Source of the DNA: Odontocerum albicorne
Lineage: Eukaryota > Arthropoda > Insecta > Trichoptera > Odontoceridae
Direction: 5' to 3'
Length of the DNA stretch: 64,000 bases
Assembly: GCA_949825065.1 (NCBI GenBank)
Contig: OX463844.1
Location: 32,651,414-32,715,413 of the forward strand
The position numbers and the translations under genes are program-made. Shown in pieces: positions 34,625-46,085 of the stretch. The notes below the pieces were generated by a model, which made no database searches, was not told where the DNA came from, and worked only from the letters and a program-made list of their open reading frames with translations. How positions within the stretch are numbered: the first letter of the stretch is position 1; every line of letters starts with the position of its first letter.

Positions 34625-35440
34625 TGGAGTTATGCTTGCTGAAAATGAAAGCGATTTAAGGGATATGATAAGTGATATATATGAGAGATGTCTAGTAAAA
34701 AGGTTTGGAAATTAATATTGTAAAATCAAAGGTTATGGTTATAGAAAAAAGTTTGTACGATGTATGAGTGAGCTCTGAAAAACTGGAGCAGGTTCATAAG
34801 TTCTGTTATCTGAGCAGTATGTTTACGTGTCATGGGCAAGCTGAAAGGGATATTGAAAGAAGGTTAGCGACATGAAATAAGGTAAACGGAGTTCTTAATG
34901 TTACGCACAACAACCGCGCATTATCAACAGTAGCAAAAATAGCTACATAATAGTGTGTTGGTGCCCACCTTGATGTGTGGAAGTGAAAATTGGATTTGAC
35001 AGAAGGATAAGAGTAAGATGAATGCCGTGGAGTTGCGTGTACGAAGGAAATTTGTGGAGTGTCAATGTTTGAAAGAAAGCGGAATGAAGACATCAGAAAT
35101 GAATGCATAGATAAAATTGATGTTTTAAGTAAGATGAAGAAAAGAGCTTTAAGTTGGTTTGGACATGTGGAGGGAAGGAATTATAAAAGTATGACTAAGT
35201 GAATACAAGTCAGAAGTACAAGGTGTGCTAGAAAGAGGTAGACCAAGGAAAACGTGGCTGAACCAAATGGACCAGATTTTAAAATAAGGTAACGTAAGCA
35301 GTTTGAATAATAGAAGATTGTGCATGCTGTATGACTGTGAAGGAGGTGAAAGTTATGTGCTTAGATAGAAAAGTTTGGTGATCTTTTTTATTTGACTACC
35401 CTGCAAGGGACGCGGCGTGATAAAATGTATGTATTTTTTT
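34625..35440 (+). mobile_element. RTE-B LINE relic, longest copy
   Basis: Broken plus-strand frames give, in order: NIVKSKVMV (the end of the reverse transcriptase fold), ELEQVHKFCYLSSMF, a DIERRLAT-like helix, a degenerate cysteine-tryptophan region, SMFERKRNEDIRNECIDKI, DVLSKMKKRALSWFGHVEG, and a GRPRKTWLNQMDQIL-like end. This order (thumb region, connection, then C-terminal WFGHVE and GRPRKTW) is that of RTE-like LINE ORF2. The palm with the catalytic YADD-type box is missing. Frameshifts and stops show it is dead. Confidence 0.75.
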
Positions 35441-35754
35441 GTTTTGTTTTTCATAATCGTATCATTAAGTGAAACTTAACTCTGTGTTTGAATATTGTGA
35501 CAGGTAATTAGTTAATCTTAGACGAAAATAATTTTTTTTTCTTATATAAAAAAATATATACGAGTATATACATATGTATGACCTACACTTTTCAATAAAA
35601 TTTGTATTATGTTATAAAAACTCAGTTTTCTTACATTAGAACTGTTAAATGAAAGTGCTTCTCGATGCTTAGTTTATCACCAGTGTATAAAAATGACATT
35701 TTTAAAAAGCGTATACGAGCTAACTGATGTGAAAAGAAATGTGAAAATCCCAGT
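35441..35754. other. No gene seen
   Basis: A+T-rich spacer with one TACGAGTA motif near 35562. Confidence 0.45.
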
Positions 35755-35890
35755 GGAGCATCCCTTCGTTATTCATTGTTTTCTGCGCCGTTGTTCCCAG
35801 CTCGCAGTTCTCAGTTCACCGCCCGCAGCCGTGGAAATGCACGCTCTCCAGAGCAATTATGGATACATCTGAGCGCGACACGCCAATAAA
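35755..35890 (+). promoter_or_regulatory. G+C-richer promoter-like patch
   Basis: Strikingly C/G-rich for this window ('ccgttgttcccagctcgcag', 'caccgcccgcagccgtgg'). It contains 'tctcagttcacc' with an arthropod initiator-like TCAGT, the same core as at 3344. No TATA box or downstream promoter element in position was found and no gene follows. It may be a conserved regulatory element, a first exon or a relic. Confidence 0.2.
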
Positions 35891-36734
35891 ATGCTGACAT
35901 TGACAATAATGCAACTAACAGTTATTTGATTTCAATTCTATTTTACGATTAACGTTCTGATTTGAGAATCCGTAGGGCAAAGAACATGGTTCGTGGCATT
36001 TAGTCGTTTGAAAAATGTAAATCCGATATTCAAATTTGATACTTTGTTAGTTATTTTTCTTTAGAGAATCAGTGGTGTTATATTATTACTTCTACTTTAC
36101 ATTATGGAACCAAGATAATGTTAATTATGAACTTTCTCAGCTTTAAGCAGTTCACGGTTTTTTCCTTCCACATTTCTAATACGATCTGTTTTGATAGAGC
36201 ATCAGACTTGACAGAGCTTGATCTTGATCTTGAGGACACGTTCGTAGATCGACAAGTTCAAAACTTAGACATTACGCGATGTTTTTTGTTTCGGTATTCA
36301 CGCCTTCATCCCATAGAGGAAAATTGAGATGTAGTAGCGAACCATACGAATTCTCTTTTCCATGCTCAGGTCTCGGATTGTAAAAGGAGCCTTCATTTTA
36401 ATAAAAGCACTACTCGCTATTTCTATCTTCACCTTTATTTCCTGACAGGTAACCTAATGTTTGTTTCCGCGAGTTCCCAAATATGTTTATATGTTATTAC
36501 ATTTTATTTAGTTTTCATAATATTTTTCAGTTTGATTATTATGCAAGTATTACACGATTATAGTTTATAACCTTCTTGTTTTATTTTGGAAATATTTTTT
36601 TATATTATGAGGTAAATATTCAACTTGTCTATACAAATAATTTGAAATTGACTTTCTAACACATTCCAAACCATTAGTTTATTAAGTGTGGTCCTTTTAA
36701 ATTTTAAAAGAACACATTAGATAAACTAAGCATC
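35891..36734. other. No gene seen
   Basis: The frame at 36118-36327 is unrecognised. Otherwise A+T-rich spacer. Confidence 0.45.
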
Positions 36735-36987
36735 AAATATTTGGGTAGTCAATTTAACAGTAGGCTCTTATTTGACTCTCATATGGAGGAACAGTGTGAG
36801 TAGTTATAGGATTTGGGTTTTATGATACAAGTTTCCAAGTGGGAAGAGGTTTTTTAGACCCCTCTACAGTGTGCTAGTATGTAGCAATTTAGAATGTGGA
36901 GCATTGATAAGGAGCCCGTGGGGGGTTCGTTTTTCTCAAATGATGGAGAAAGGGCTTAAAATTTTTTCGAAGTATTTCTACTTACAC
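36735..36987 (+). mobile_element. Jockey-type LINE relic, part 1 of 3
   Basis: Broken frames read KYLGSQFNSRLLFDSHMEEQ, a LGFMIQVSK-like stretch, then SNLECGALIRSPWGVRFSQM and KGLKIFSKYFYLH. These are the blocks downstream of the reverse transcriptase core in Jockey-type ORF2. The same blocks are on the minus strand at 57717-58269 (SKLESNACIWSPAG, LRYLYMREFGVYPW). The frame stops at the CR1 insertion (36988) and resumes at 39461. Confidence 0.75.
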
Positions 36988-39460
36988 GTAAGTGCTGATC
37001 AACCACGCTCCGAAACTCTCAAAAGAGAGAAAATTCCTGAGAAGCTTTGGACGCGTCGATAAGGACGCCTTATTTTCCGACGCAAGCGAAGTTGACTGGG
37101 CGACCATCGAACAGTTGGATACTATAGATAGTAAAATAAATCTATTCAACACGTTTTTGCTAGAGCTCTGCGACAAACACGCTCCACTTAAACTTACTTA
37201 CTTAAAGTATATACCTGCCCCATGGCTGACTGACGACATTAAAAAAAACATGACTAGACATGACAAGCGAAAAAAAACTTCAAATCTAATCCCAATGATC
37301 AACTATGGGAGATTTTTCGACGACTTCTCGTAATAAATGTACACAATTATGTCGGAATGCAAAAAGAAAACACTATTTTGACACCCTTCAAAACTGTCAG
37401 CCTGCAAAAAGGTGGAAGATCCTGAACTCGATGGGTGTCAAATTCTCGGACACCTCAGGTAACTTCACATTAGATGTTAATAACCTTAACAGACATTTTG
37501 CAACACCATCACTCAGTTTAGACATTAACACAAAGGAGAACACTCTCCGAAAAATTCATGTAATGCCTCGACCCAATGTTCCTGAGCTCCACTTTTCGGA
37601 GGTTGATGTAGGTGAGGTCCGTCGTATTCTTTTGACTATATCCTCAAAAGCGATGGGTGACCACAATATTTCGATTGTATTCACCTCCTTCATTATCGAT
37701 GCTATTCTTCCTATCATAACACATATTATAAATTTTTCTTTGTCTACTAGCAGCTTTCCTAGTGTATGGAAGAGGGCTCTAATTATTCCGATCCCGAAAA
37801 TTGACTCACCCACGTCATATAAAGATTTTAGGCCCATATCTATTCTGCCCACACTATCCAAAGTTATTGAAAAAATTGTTCATATACAAATTGACTCCCA
37901 CCTTAATCAATTTGAATTGTTTAATCCATTGCAGTCAGGATTTCGTCCGGGACATAGTACCACTACCGCACTGGTCAAGATCACGGATGACATGAGACGT
38001 GGAATGAGCTTTAAGCAGCTGACATTGTTATGTCTACTGGATTTCAGCAATGCATTCAATACTGTAGACTTTGATCTGCTTATGGCTCGAATGCGTTCAT
38101 TATGATTCTCTGAATCGGTCATAGTTTGGTTTTCGAGCTATTTAAAGGGAAGAAAACAATCCTGTAAATACCAAGAGCGTATATCTGAATGGACTGATCT
38201 CTCTGCAGGCGTTCCCCAAGGTGGAATTCTCTCTCCACTCCTTTTTTCTATATTCATCAACCCAATAACATCGTCTCATAAATGTTCTTATCATTTGTAT
38301 GCGGATGACCTGCAGATATATATTCAATTTAATCCAAATTTCTTTCACGCGGCTTTGAACAATTTAAATGCGGACCTTCAATCGATCTCGGAGTGGACTG
38401 GGGAGCATGGCTTACTCATAAATCCTAAGAAGTATCAAGCGATCCTCATTGGCAGCCCTCAGCTTCTTGGTAAATTTAACACTGACTACTTCCTCCAATA
38501 TTACTTGATGGCTCTATCATACCATTACATAAAACTGTTAAAAACCTAGGAGTGCTAATAGATAACACTCTCTCATGGCGAGATCAAATAAATGAGGTAA
38601 GCCGAAGGATCTTCTTCAGCCTTCATTCCCTTAAAGTGTTGCAAAGATTCCTTCCAACTAAAACCAAAATTTTACTCGTACAATCTCTGCTCTTTCCGAT
38701 TCTGGACTATGCGGACGTATGTTACTTGGATGTTACAGAGGAACAGCTGGACAAATTACATCGTCTTCAAAATGTGTGTCTAAGATTTATTTTCAACCTA
38801 CGAAAGTACGATCATATAACTTCATACCAGAAGGCATTGAACTGGTTGAATGTTAGAAATAGACGCCAAATTCACATACTGTCTCTATTGTATAATACCC
38901 TTAACTGTCCCGCCGCACCCTCTTATCTCGCCGAAAATTTTCAGCGTCTTTCCAATCATGGATTAGCGCTACGCTCAAACAGAGATTGTTTATTGGCCTT
39001 TCCAGTTCACCGCTCCTCTTTCTTTACGTCGTCCTTTACTGTCCATGCAGTGAGACTCTGGAATCAGTTACAAACCAATATAAGACTCGCTCCGTCCTTG
39101 GCATGCTTTAAGAAGCGACTGAAAAAACTCTTAATTTCTAGTCAGTAAAATAACGTGTTTCATTCCTGGTTTTTCTTTTCCTTTCCTCTCCACCATCCTT
39201 TCCTTTCCTTTTGATTGATGATATCTCACTTTATATGAAAAATAATGTTCGGGTGATTGTCCGTCTTTGTGGGGTTCGTCGGCATGTTCTCGCGTATATG
39301 TTTATGGATTTCATGGGGATGGATAGTCATTTGAATGATTTATGCGACCACGTAACTTGCTTCATTTACTGTTGTCTGGTTGGTTGGAAGAGATTGCCAC
39401 CTGGCAATAAACCCGCCAGATTGTATTGCAATTAAAGTGTTAAATAAATAAATAAATAAA
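36988..39460 (+). mobile_element. 5'-truncated CR1-type LINE with 3' UTR and TAAA-rich tail
   Basis: A 2.5-kb copy beginning in the linker between endonuclease and reverse transcriptase. It carries the whole reverse transcriptase region and a ~310-base 3' untranslated region. It ends in the tandem tail 'taaataaataaataaa' rather than plain poly(A), typical of CR1-related LINEs. The endonuclease is absent. It interrupts a Jockey-type relic, whose coding sequence continues at 39461. The terminal segment (ttggttggaagagattgcca and what follows to 39430) is shared with the SINE1 family. Confidence 0.88.
36992..39148 (+). pseudogene. CR1-type LINE ORF2, reverse transcriptase part
   Basis: Roughly 715 codons. 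The first block (HAPKLSKERKFLRSFGRVDK to LTYLKYIPAPWLTDDIKKNM) is the linker after the endonuclease. The reverse transcriptase follows: FRPISILPTLSKVIEKI, QSGFRPGHSTTTALVKITDD, LLDFSNAFNTVDFDLL, the AGVPQGGILSPLLF box, the catalytic YADDLQIY (from 38295) and GVLIDNTLSW. The C-terminal part ends in RLWNQLQTNIRLAPSLACFK and KRLKKLL. It is disabled by a frame change near 37305-37333, an in-frame TGA at 38103-38105 and a frame change near 38500. With so few lesions it is one of the younger elements here. Confidence 0.92.
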
Positions 39461-39500
39461 TGCGGTTTCTACCCATGGCTCTACCCTACAAGATTTGTTA
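39461..39500 (+). mobile_element. Jockey-type LINE relic, part 2 of 3
   Basis: Immediately after the CR1 tail the frame reads CGFYPWLYPTRFV, the direct continuation of part 1. The element at 57.5-58.8 kb has FGVYPWLYPTQFL at the same place. The stretch ends at the TA used by the mariner. Confidence 0.75.
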
Positions 39501-39502
39501 TA

Positions 39503-40301
39503 CGAGGGGAGGTCAATAAATTCGCGGAATAAAGGGGGGGGGGGAGGAAAAAACATTTTTTTTCCTTTTCAATGTGTTAACCATTAACTGTAAAACATTT
39601 TCAGATCTTTCAATAAGTTTATTTATACCCACGAAAAAAAAAAGTTTAGCTTTTGCCCTTAAAAATGCCGAAATTGCACTTTTAACTTATTCATCTTCCG
39701 TAAATTTCTTTCGTCGAAGTTCTTTTTTCATATTTGGAAACAAATAATAGTCCGACAGATCCAGGTTTAGGCCGATAAGGAGGGTGATTTAATGTTTGGA
39801 AGCCACAGTTGGGAAAAGCAGCCAATGCAGAATTGCTTTTGTGCACGGGTGCATTGTCATGCAAAAGTAGCACCCATTTTGTCCATTTTCCTCTCCTTAA
39901 CAGCTTCCTTAACTGCATCACCAGACCAGAGTAGTGCTCTCCAGTTAAATTGATGGCCTTATCTTTGTAAACTATGAATGCATTTAAAATACTATGCCAC
40001 TTGTGAACCATCGTTTTTCTAGGGCATCAGTCCCCGTAAACCGCTAACATCTCTTCCAAAATGATTCGAGGTGTTTTTCCTTGTCTTATGAGACACTTAA
40101 TGACGGCACGGTACTCCGTTTTTCCGTACTTGGGATGTTATTAACGTTTGACATACTCTCCCGACGATATCTTAAACAATACTGTCAAAATTAGACTAAA
40201 CCTTGGTGAATATACTAAGAATGAGTCATATTATCGAAACATGCGCACTACCGCCCCGTCTCTTAACCCCTTCATTTCACAAATTTATTGACCTCTCCTT
40301 G
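39503..40301 (-). mobile_element. Internally deleted mariner transposon
   Basis: Inverted ends 'cgaggggaggtcaataaatt' and, on the other strand, 'caaggagaggtcaataaatt' (18 of 20 match), each abutting TA (39501-39502 and 40302-40303). It is 799 bases long, so about 500 bases are missing relative to the usual length. It sits inside the Jockey relic, whose sequence resumes after 40303. Confidence 0.9.
39691..40165 (-). pseudogene. Mariner transposase, internally deleted
   Basis: On the minus strand an N-terminal DNA-binding block (TEYRAVIKCLIRQGKTPRII then EEMLAVYG) is followed by an abrupt junction to MVHKWHSILNAFIVYKDKAI. Next come TGEHYSGLV and WVLLLHDNAPVHKSN, where HDN carries the second catalytic aspartate. 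The block that should hold the third (PPYRPKPGSVGLLFV) is mutated or frame-shifted. The first catalytic aspartate lies in the missing segment. Not functional. Confidence 0.85.
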
Positions 40302-40560
40302 TAGTATTATGGAATACTACCTTCTAAGCGAGAGGAGGAATGTGAGGGTCTCTTCATTCTCTAATTCAACTCGTTGGAAAATAAATGGTTTTATGTTCCT
40401 GACAACTACGGTATTCGAGATACATAAATATTGATCTATTTAGACAGACAGTAAGTAGAACTAACTTGCCAAGTGCTCTTCCTTTGTTTCACAGGCAGTC
40501 TATTTTTGAATAGGGCCTCGGATATTGATATCATTTGTTTTTTTATTGTACCTCGGATAT
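40302..40560 (+). mobile_element. Jockey-type LINE relic, part 3 of 3
   Basis: After the mariner, broken frames show LSERRNVRV, then SRTNLPSALPLF and LNRASDIDI. The minus-strand Jockey element has LGVRRDLRLV, YARTGLPAAMPVG and LNGTASDIDIF in the same order (57717-58010). The spacing agrees, so this is the C-terminal end of the same split relic. It fades out near 40560. Confidence 0.65.
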
Positions 40561-40909
40561 TGACATATTCGAGTGACCTTGAGGAGAGTTTGATGTCTTA
40601 ACGGTGCTATATAAATTGTCTTTTTAATTATATTACTTTTAAATATATTTTTTTCAGAAAATGTTTTATATAAAGTATTTTGAGTTTTTTCAGCAATGAA
40701 AGTTAGTTTTTTCGGCTTTACAAATATTTCTTATTTATTCATTTTTATTTCTGCTTGCAGTAGAGTATTCTCTTAAATCTTTGTATATAATTGGGTTTAA
40801 CCTATATATGTATGATTTATAAAATAAATAAATATTGAACCTTAATTGAGATTACAGGGAATGAAAATGATATGTTGTTTATAGTTAAGGCATTAACGTT
40901 GTGGAGGTT
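40561..40909. other. No gene seen
   Basis: A+T-rich spacer, possibly including the 3' end of the Jockey relic. Confidence 0.4.
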
Positions 40910-41046
40910 TAAAGACATTGTAATTTATTTTTATCAAACACTGTTTATTCCACTTTTTTGTGACTGTATAACCCTACCGGTTTCAAGGCTTTCTTTCACC
41001 TCATCTTCAGGGGAGCACAAACAAGACTTGTTAGGCCACTGAAGCC
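40910..41046 (-). mobile_element. Penelope-like terminal repeat fragment with hammerhead-like motif
   Basis: On the minus strand 'cctgaagatgagg' leads, after a loop, to 'agccttgaaaccggtaggg'. The order CUGA-N-GA, a short stem-loop, then GAAAC followed by CGG is that of the hammerhead ribozyme-like sequences known from terminal repeats of Penelope-like retroelements. Stem II would be 5 pairs, two of them G-U. No coding sequence is visible because the assembly gap follows at once. Confidence 0.4.
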
Positions 41047-41246
41047 NNNNNNNNNNNNNNNNNNNNNNNNNNNNNNNNNNNNNNNNNNNNNNNNNNNNNN
41101 NNNNNNNNNNNNNNNNNNNNNNNNNNNNNNNNNNNNNNNNNNNNNNNNNNNNNNNNNNNNNNNNNNNNNNNNNNNNNNNNNNNNNNNNNNNNNNNNNNNN
41201 NNNNNNNNNNNNNNNNNNNNNNNNNNNNNNNNNNNNNNNNNNNNNN
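41047..41246. other. Assembly gap, 200 N
   Basis: Exactly 200 undetermined bases, a round number that is probably a placeholder, so the true distance between flanks is unknown. The join falls at the start of an AT microsatellite, a common cause of assembly breaks. Confidence 0.98.
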
Positions 41247-42559
<1,313 letters not shown>

Positions 42560-42775
42560 ATGAATGGAGAACAAGTAAAATATACACCGAGGAAAGAGTG
42601 GAAGGTTTAGAGAAATTTTAACTCAGGAAGATACGAAGAATGAGAAACAGAAGAGATGTATGGATGTGGACGAAGTGAGAGGTATTTGCATGAATAGAAA
42701 GATGTAAACGACTGTTGTTCTCTACCCATCCCAATAGGAAAAAGACGTTTTAGTATGTATGTACATTAATATTGT
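42560..42775 (+). mobile_element. RTE-A LINE, 3' end
   Basis: 'accgaggaaagagtggaagg', 'aggaagatacgaagaatgag', 'gatgtatggatgtggacgaa' and the terminal 'ttctctacccatcccaatag' follow the order of the other RTE-A 3' ends, ending with 'gacgttttagtatgtatg'. Confidence 0.6.
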
Positions 42776-42857
42776 AGAATTTGATTTTTTGTGAATGATT
42801 TTGATAAAAATGTGATTTTATTACAAAAATCCAAGAGTAAATGATAGAAAACACCTT

Positions 42858-42905
42858 ACGACATCCGCGGCCTAGTAAGAAAGCCTCCTGTCTTCCAACT
42901 GTTTA
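42858..42905 (+). mobile_element. SINE tRNA-like head fragment
   Basis: 'acatccgcggcctagtaaga' and 'agcctcctgtcttccaac' match the first ~45 bases of SINE1/SINE2. Nothing of the body follows. Confidence 0.5.
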
Positions 42906-43804
42906 CTTTCGCTTTGTTTATCATGTGGAATTAATGTTACATTTCGGTTTAAACCATTTTTGCAAATTATGCTTTTTTTTAATGTATTTTTGCATTGTTA
43001 ATATACTAATATTAAATTTACTAAACGTACAATATGAATTATACGAGTATATCGGACTAAAAGTGTAAAAATAATTTAATCCATGTCTTACTGTTTTGAG
43101 ATATTTTAAGAAACATAACAGTGTTATACTTAAAAGGAAACATAAATATACTTCAAAGTTGTTTACTAAGGGCATATGAACTTTGTCCATTGTTATGCGT
43201 TTTAAAAAAACTAGTTTTATATTTTAGCAAATTAAAGATTGCGATATGCTCGTTAGATATTTCAAATAAAAAAACAATTGTTTAATAGGTTTGATCTTTT
43301 GAGCATGAATAATTCATATTAAGTGTGTTATATGTATTTTTTTCCTAATCAAATTCGTTCGAACTTTTGTTAACCAAAGTTCTGATATTCATTGAACCAA
43401 CTTTTTCTCTCTCTGAAATTTGTGTCTGAAAATGAATATTTCATAAAATTTTATGTTATCTAGCATCTTCCTCAAACAAACACTCAGTGTTGGCTCTGCA
43501 TCGTTTACACGGCGCGATAAAGGAGGATGAAATTAACATTTTCAAACAATATCAGCATACGCTTAACATGTACCTATGTTTCCCAAGCTAGTACAATACA
43601 TGTCACGGGTCAATGAAATACTCGTATAACATTGTTTTTTAATCTACTGCGCCGTTCGGTTATCATTATTTCTTAATTGATTATTTCATTATACCACCAT
43701 AAATACTAGATTACATTGACCCCACCACCACCCACGCTATTAAGGGAAACACATTAAGTCCCCATCCAGCGTGAGCTATAGTAGAAGATAAAAATGTTCT
43801 CTAT
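42906..43804. other. No gene seen
   Basis: A+T-rich. The segment 43090-43330 is similar in parts to 32720-32900 ('gggcatatgaactttgtc', 'gtttgatcttttgagcatga'), so both may be copies of one old unclassified repeat. Confidence 0.4.
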
Positions 43805-43964
43805 TTTTAGGAGTGCGACGTCGCGTTAGGATGAAGAGGCAACTGCCCAAAGGAACTCCTCCTCCGGTGGCGACATACCTGGGTGTGAAAAGTATAGTAG
43901 TGACGACAGGCTTAAAGTTCGATGTCACGGGATATGGGAAAGGACTCGAAGCGCAGAAACTTTA
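43805..43964 (+). other. Unidentified open stretch in G+C-richer sequence
   Basis: After 'ctctatttttag' (acceptor-like) a 50-codon frame begins GVRRRVRMKRQLPKGTPPPV and ends at a TAG near 43963. Composition is gene-like compared with the flanks. There is no recognisable domain and no donor. It may be part of a retroelement or a terminal exon. Confidence 0.2.
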
Positions 43965-44594
43965 GATAATTGAGAAATAGTTTATTCCGTATGATAAAAA
44001 TAACCACCACTAAAGGCTTATAAGAATATGTGTATTTATTGTCCTTGATTCACTTCATTTTGATTGTTCATCCTTTGAGACACGAAGCATGTCACAAACA
44101 GAAGCGTTCGCTGTGTATAGTGGCAGCAGACAATTTAAGGCTTTGAATAGCACAAGACATTGCTTGGACAAGACCTTCTAAAATATGAGCTCATGTTCGT
44201 TGAGAATTTTTTGAACACATTCTCTCGTTCGATTTTTGTGATTATGAAAGATAAACATTTAAAAATATCACGTTTAATACACAATATACTATTACTCGTT
44301 ACTATTGGACAGACAGAGAGAACAAATCGCCAGACTTTTCTCTCTCATCCATGTTTTCTCACAAAGCTACTCAGGATTATCTGATTTACCTGTATCACTA
44401 TAGCCGAATGTGTTTCTATTACAAATCGGAACATCTACGACAGTTTTCCTCATCCCATGGTAAGTTTTTATGGGGTTTTCTAAACATATGCATATGCGGG
44501 AAAGAGCGTAATCTAATGGCCGCAACCTCTACATTCCTACCCATACGCTCAACTTATATTATGTAATATTTTTATTTTTCTATAATACTCGTAG
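43965..44594. other. No gene seen
   Basis: The frames at 44160-44384 and 44351-44566 are unrecognised. Confidence 0.4.
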
Positions 44595-44700
44595 TTTGTT
44601 CAAATCCCGAGTTGTAGCGCCCTTAAGAATAGTCTGCTCTCGAAACGGCTCTTTATAAATTGTTGTACTATTATTATTATTACCATCATAATGCCTTCTT
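44595..44700 (-). repeat. Repeat-G fragment
   Basis: Minus strand: a TAATAATAATAA run, 'aatttataaagagccgttt', 'cgagagcagacta' and 'gcgctacaactcgggatt'. The first three elements recur in order at 16783 and 62045. Confidence 0.4.
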
Positions 44701-45065
44701 TTAAAATTAACATAATTTAAAATAGTATCAGTCCAAGTTTGGACATGGGTTTTTCATCTCCTTCTCCATGTTGTGCGTTCCTCACCCATTAACCCCCAGT
44801 AGGCCGTTTGATATTATCATTCGTCTTGTTGAATAACGTTTTAGTGGTTTAGTTTAGTTTACCTTCACACCAACACATGCTTGGTCCATATTCGTTTGGT
44901 TTGCAAGTGATATGATCTTCGTAATCCAGGTTATCCTTTCCACTACATCTCAGGTATAAGTTTGAACACGGATCTATTCGTTATATTTTTTCGGGGTTTC
45001 TTTGATAATTTCTCATTTAAAAAGTCATATGGTTTTTGGAATATTTATACAATAAAAACATATAT
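44701..45065. other. No gene seen
   Basis: No recognisable feature. Confidence 0.4.
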
Positions 45066-45615
45066 TTATATAAGAACTGGATTAGCAAAAAATGCGATAC
45101 CAAAGCTGGAAAAAATATAAAACAGCAAAACTGTCACCATATGATTGAAAATGCGCCTAGTTAAGTCTCTCGTTTTGGCAGTGTTCATGTATGGCGCGGA
45201 GATATGAACTCTGAGTTCAAGCGAGAGACGTACGAGTAGAATAGATGCATTTAAAGTGTGATGCTTGAGAAGGATGTAACGAATTCCATGGACAGCGTGG
45301 CGAACTAATACCTCCATTCTCGAAGAACTGAGAATCACTGACAGATTGTCGACAATATGCTTTCGACGAGTCCTCCGATTTTTCGGGAACTTTGCTCTTT
45401 GTCAACAAGACAGTCTGGAGAGGTTTGTGGTTTCTGAAGGCGTGAGAGGACGACGCACATGAAGAAGAATCCCAATACACTGGACTGACCAAGTAAGAGA
45501 TGCAACCGGACTACCCTTAATAACTGCCATTCAAGTCGCGGAGTACAGGGCTGAATGTAGAGGAGTCGTCAGGGGCTATGACTGGAGTCACGATGCTCAT
45601 TCATGAGCTACACGA
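45066..45615 (+). mobile_element. LINE-E C-terminal region, longest copy
   Basis: Plus-strand frames give RLVKSLVLAVFMYGAEI, then RTSRIDAFKV, CLRRM, RIPWTAWRTNTSILEELRIT, RLSTICFRRVLRFFGNFAL, a Gly/Arg-rich segment, IHWTDQVRDATGLPLITAIQ and VAEYRAECRG. This is the classic C-terminal arrangement of many insect endonuclease/reverse transcriptase LINE proteins (MYGAE, IDAFE, RIPWTA, LRFFGH, RWTDQI). In-frame stops and at least one frameshift are present. The reverse transcriptase domain is not included. Open frames on the minus strand are shadows. Confidence 0.85.
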
Positions 45616-46002
45616 CAGGATATTTAAAAAAATATTTTTATCGTATTGTTTTTACCTATATCAAATAATGTATTTTTTTGTAACTTGATTTACTTTGTTA
45701 GTAACGAATATCAGTTTAGTTTTTTTTTTTGTTAAATGTTTTTTTACTTGTGTTTAAAAAGGATTTTTTTGGTTAAAATGTATGTAAATATAGACAGTGC
45801 AAAAAAGTTTTGAAAATGCTGATGTTAACCAATCCTTTACACAAAAAAAAACTTTGAAATCATGGAGGTGCCATTTATTTTGAAATAATGTTTATGTTTC
45901 AACCTATATCAATAAATTGGAAAATTATCGGGGATTAAAATCTTTCGAAAATATTTACTGTTTTTAAACCACATTATTAACTCAGTTTTATACAATACTA
46001 TG
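45616..46002. other. No gene seen
   Basis: A+T-rich spacer. Confidence 0.45.
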
Positions 46003-46085
46003 GCTGCACATCAGTAGAGATATAGTATAACTGCACATCAGTAGAGATATTTATAGTACAGCTGCACATCAGTAGATATATTTTA
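46003..46085. repeat. Three copies of a ~30-bp tandem repeat
   Basis: 'gctgcacatcagtagagata' recurs three times with slightly varying spacers ('tagtata', 'tttatagtaca'). Confidence 0.85.

Noticed and set aside
45066..45492. Minus-strand frames of 90 and 91 codons
   Set aside because: They lie opposite the clear LINE-E coding blocks on the plus strand.
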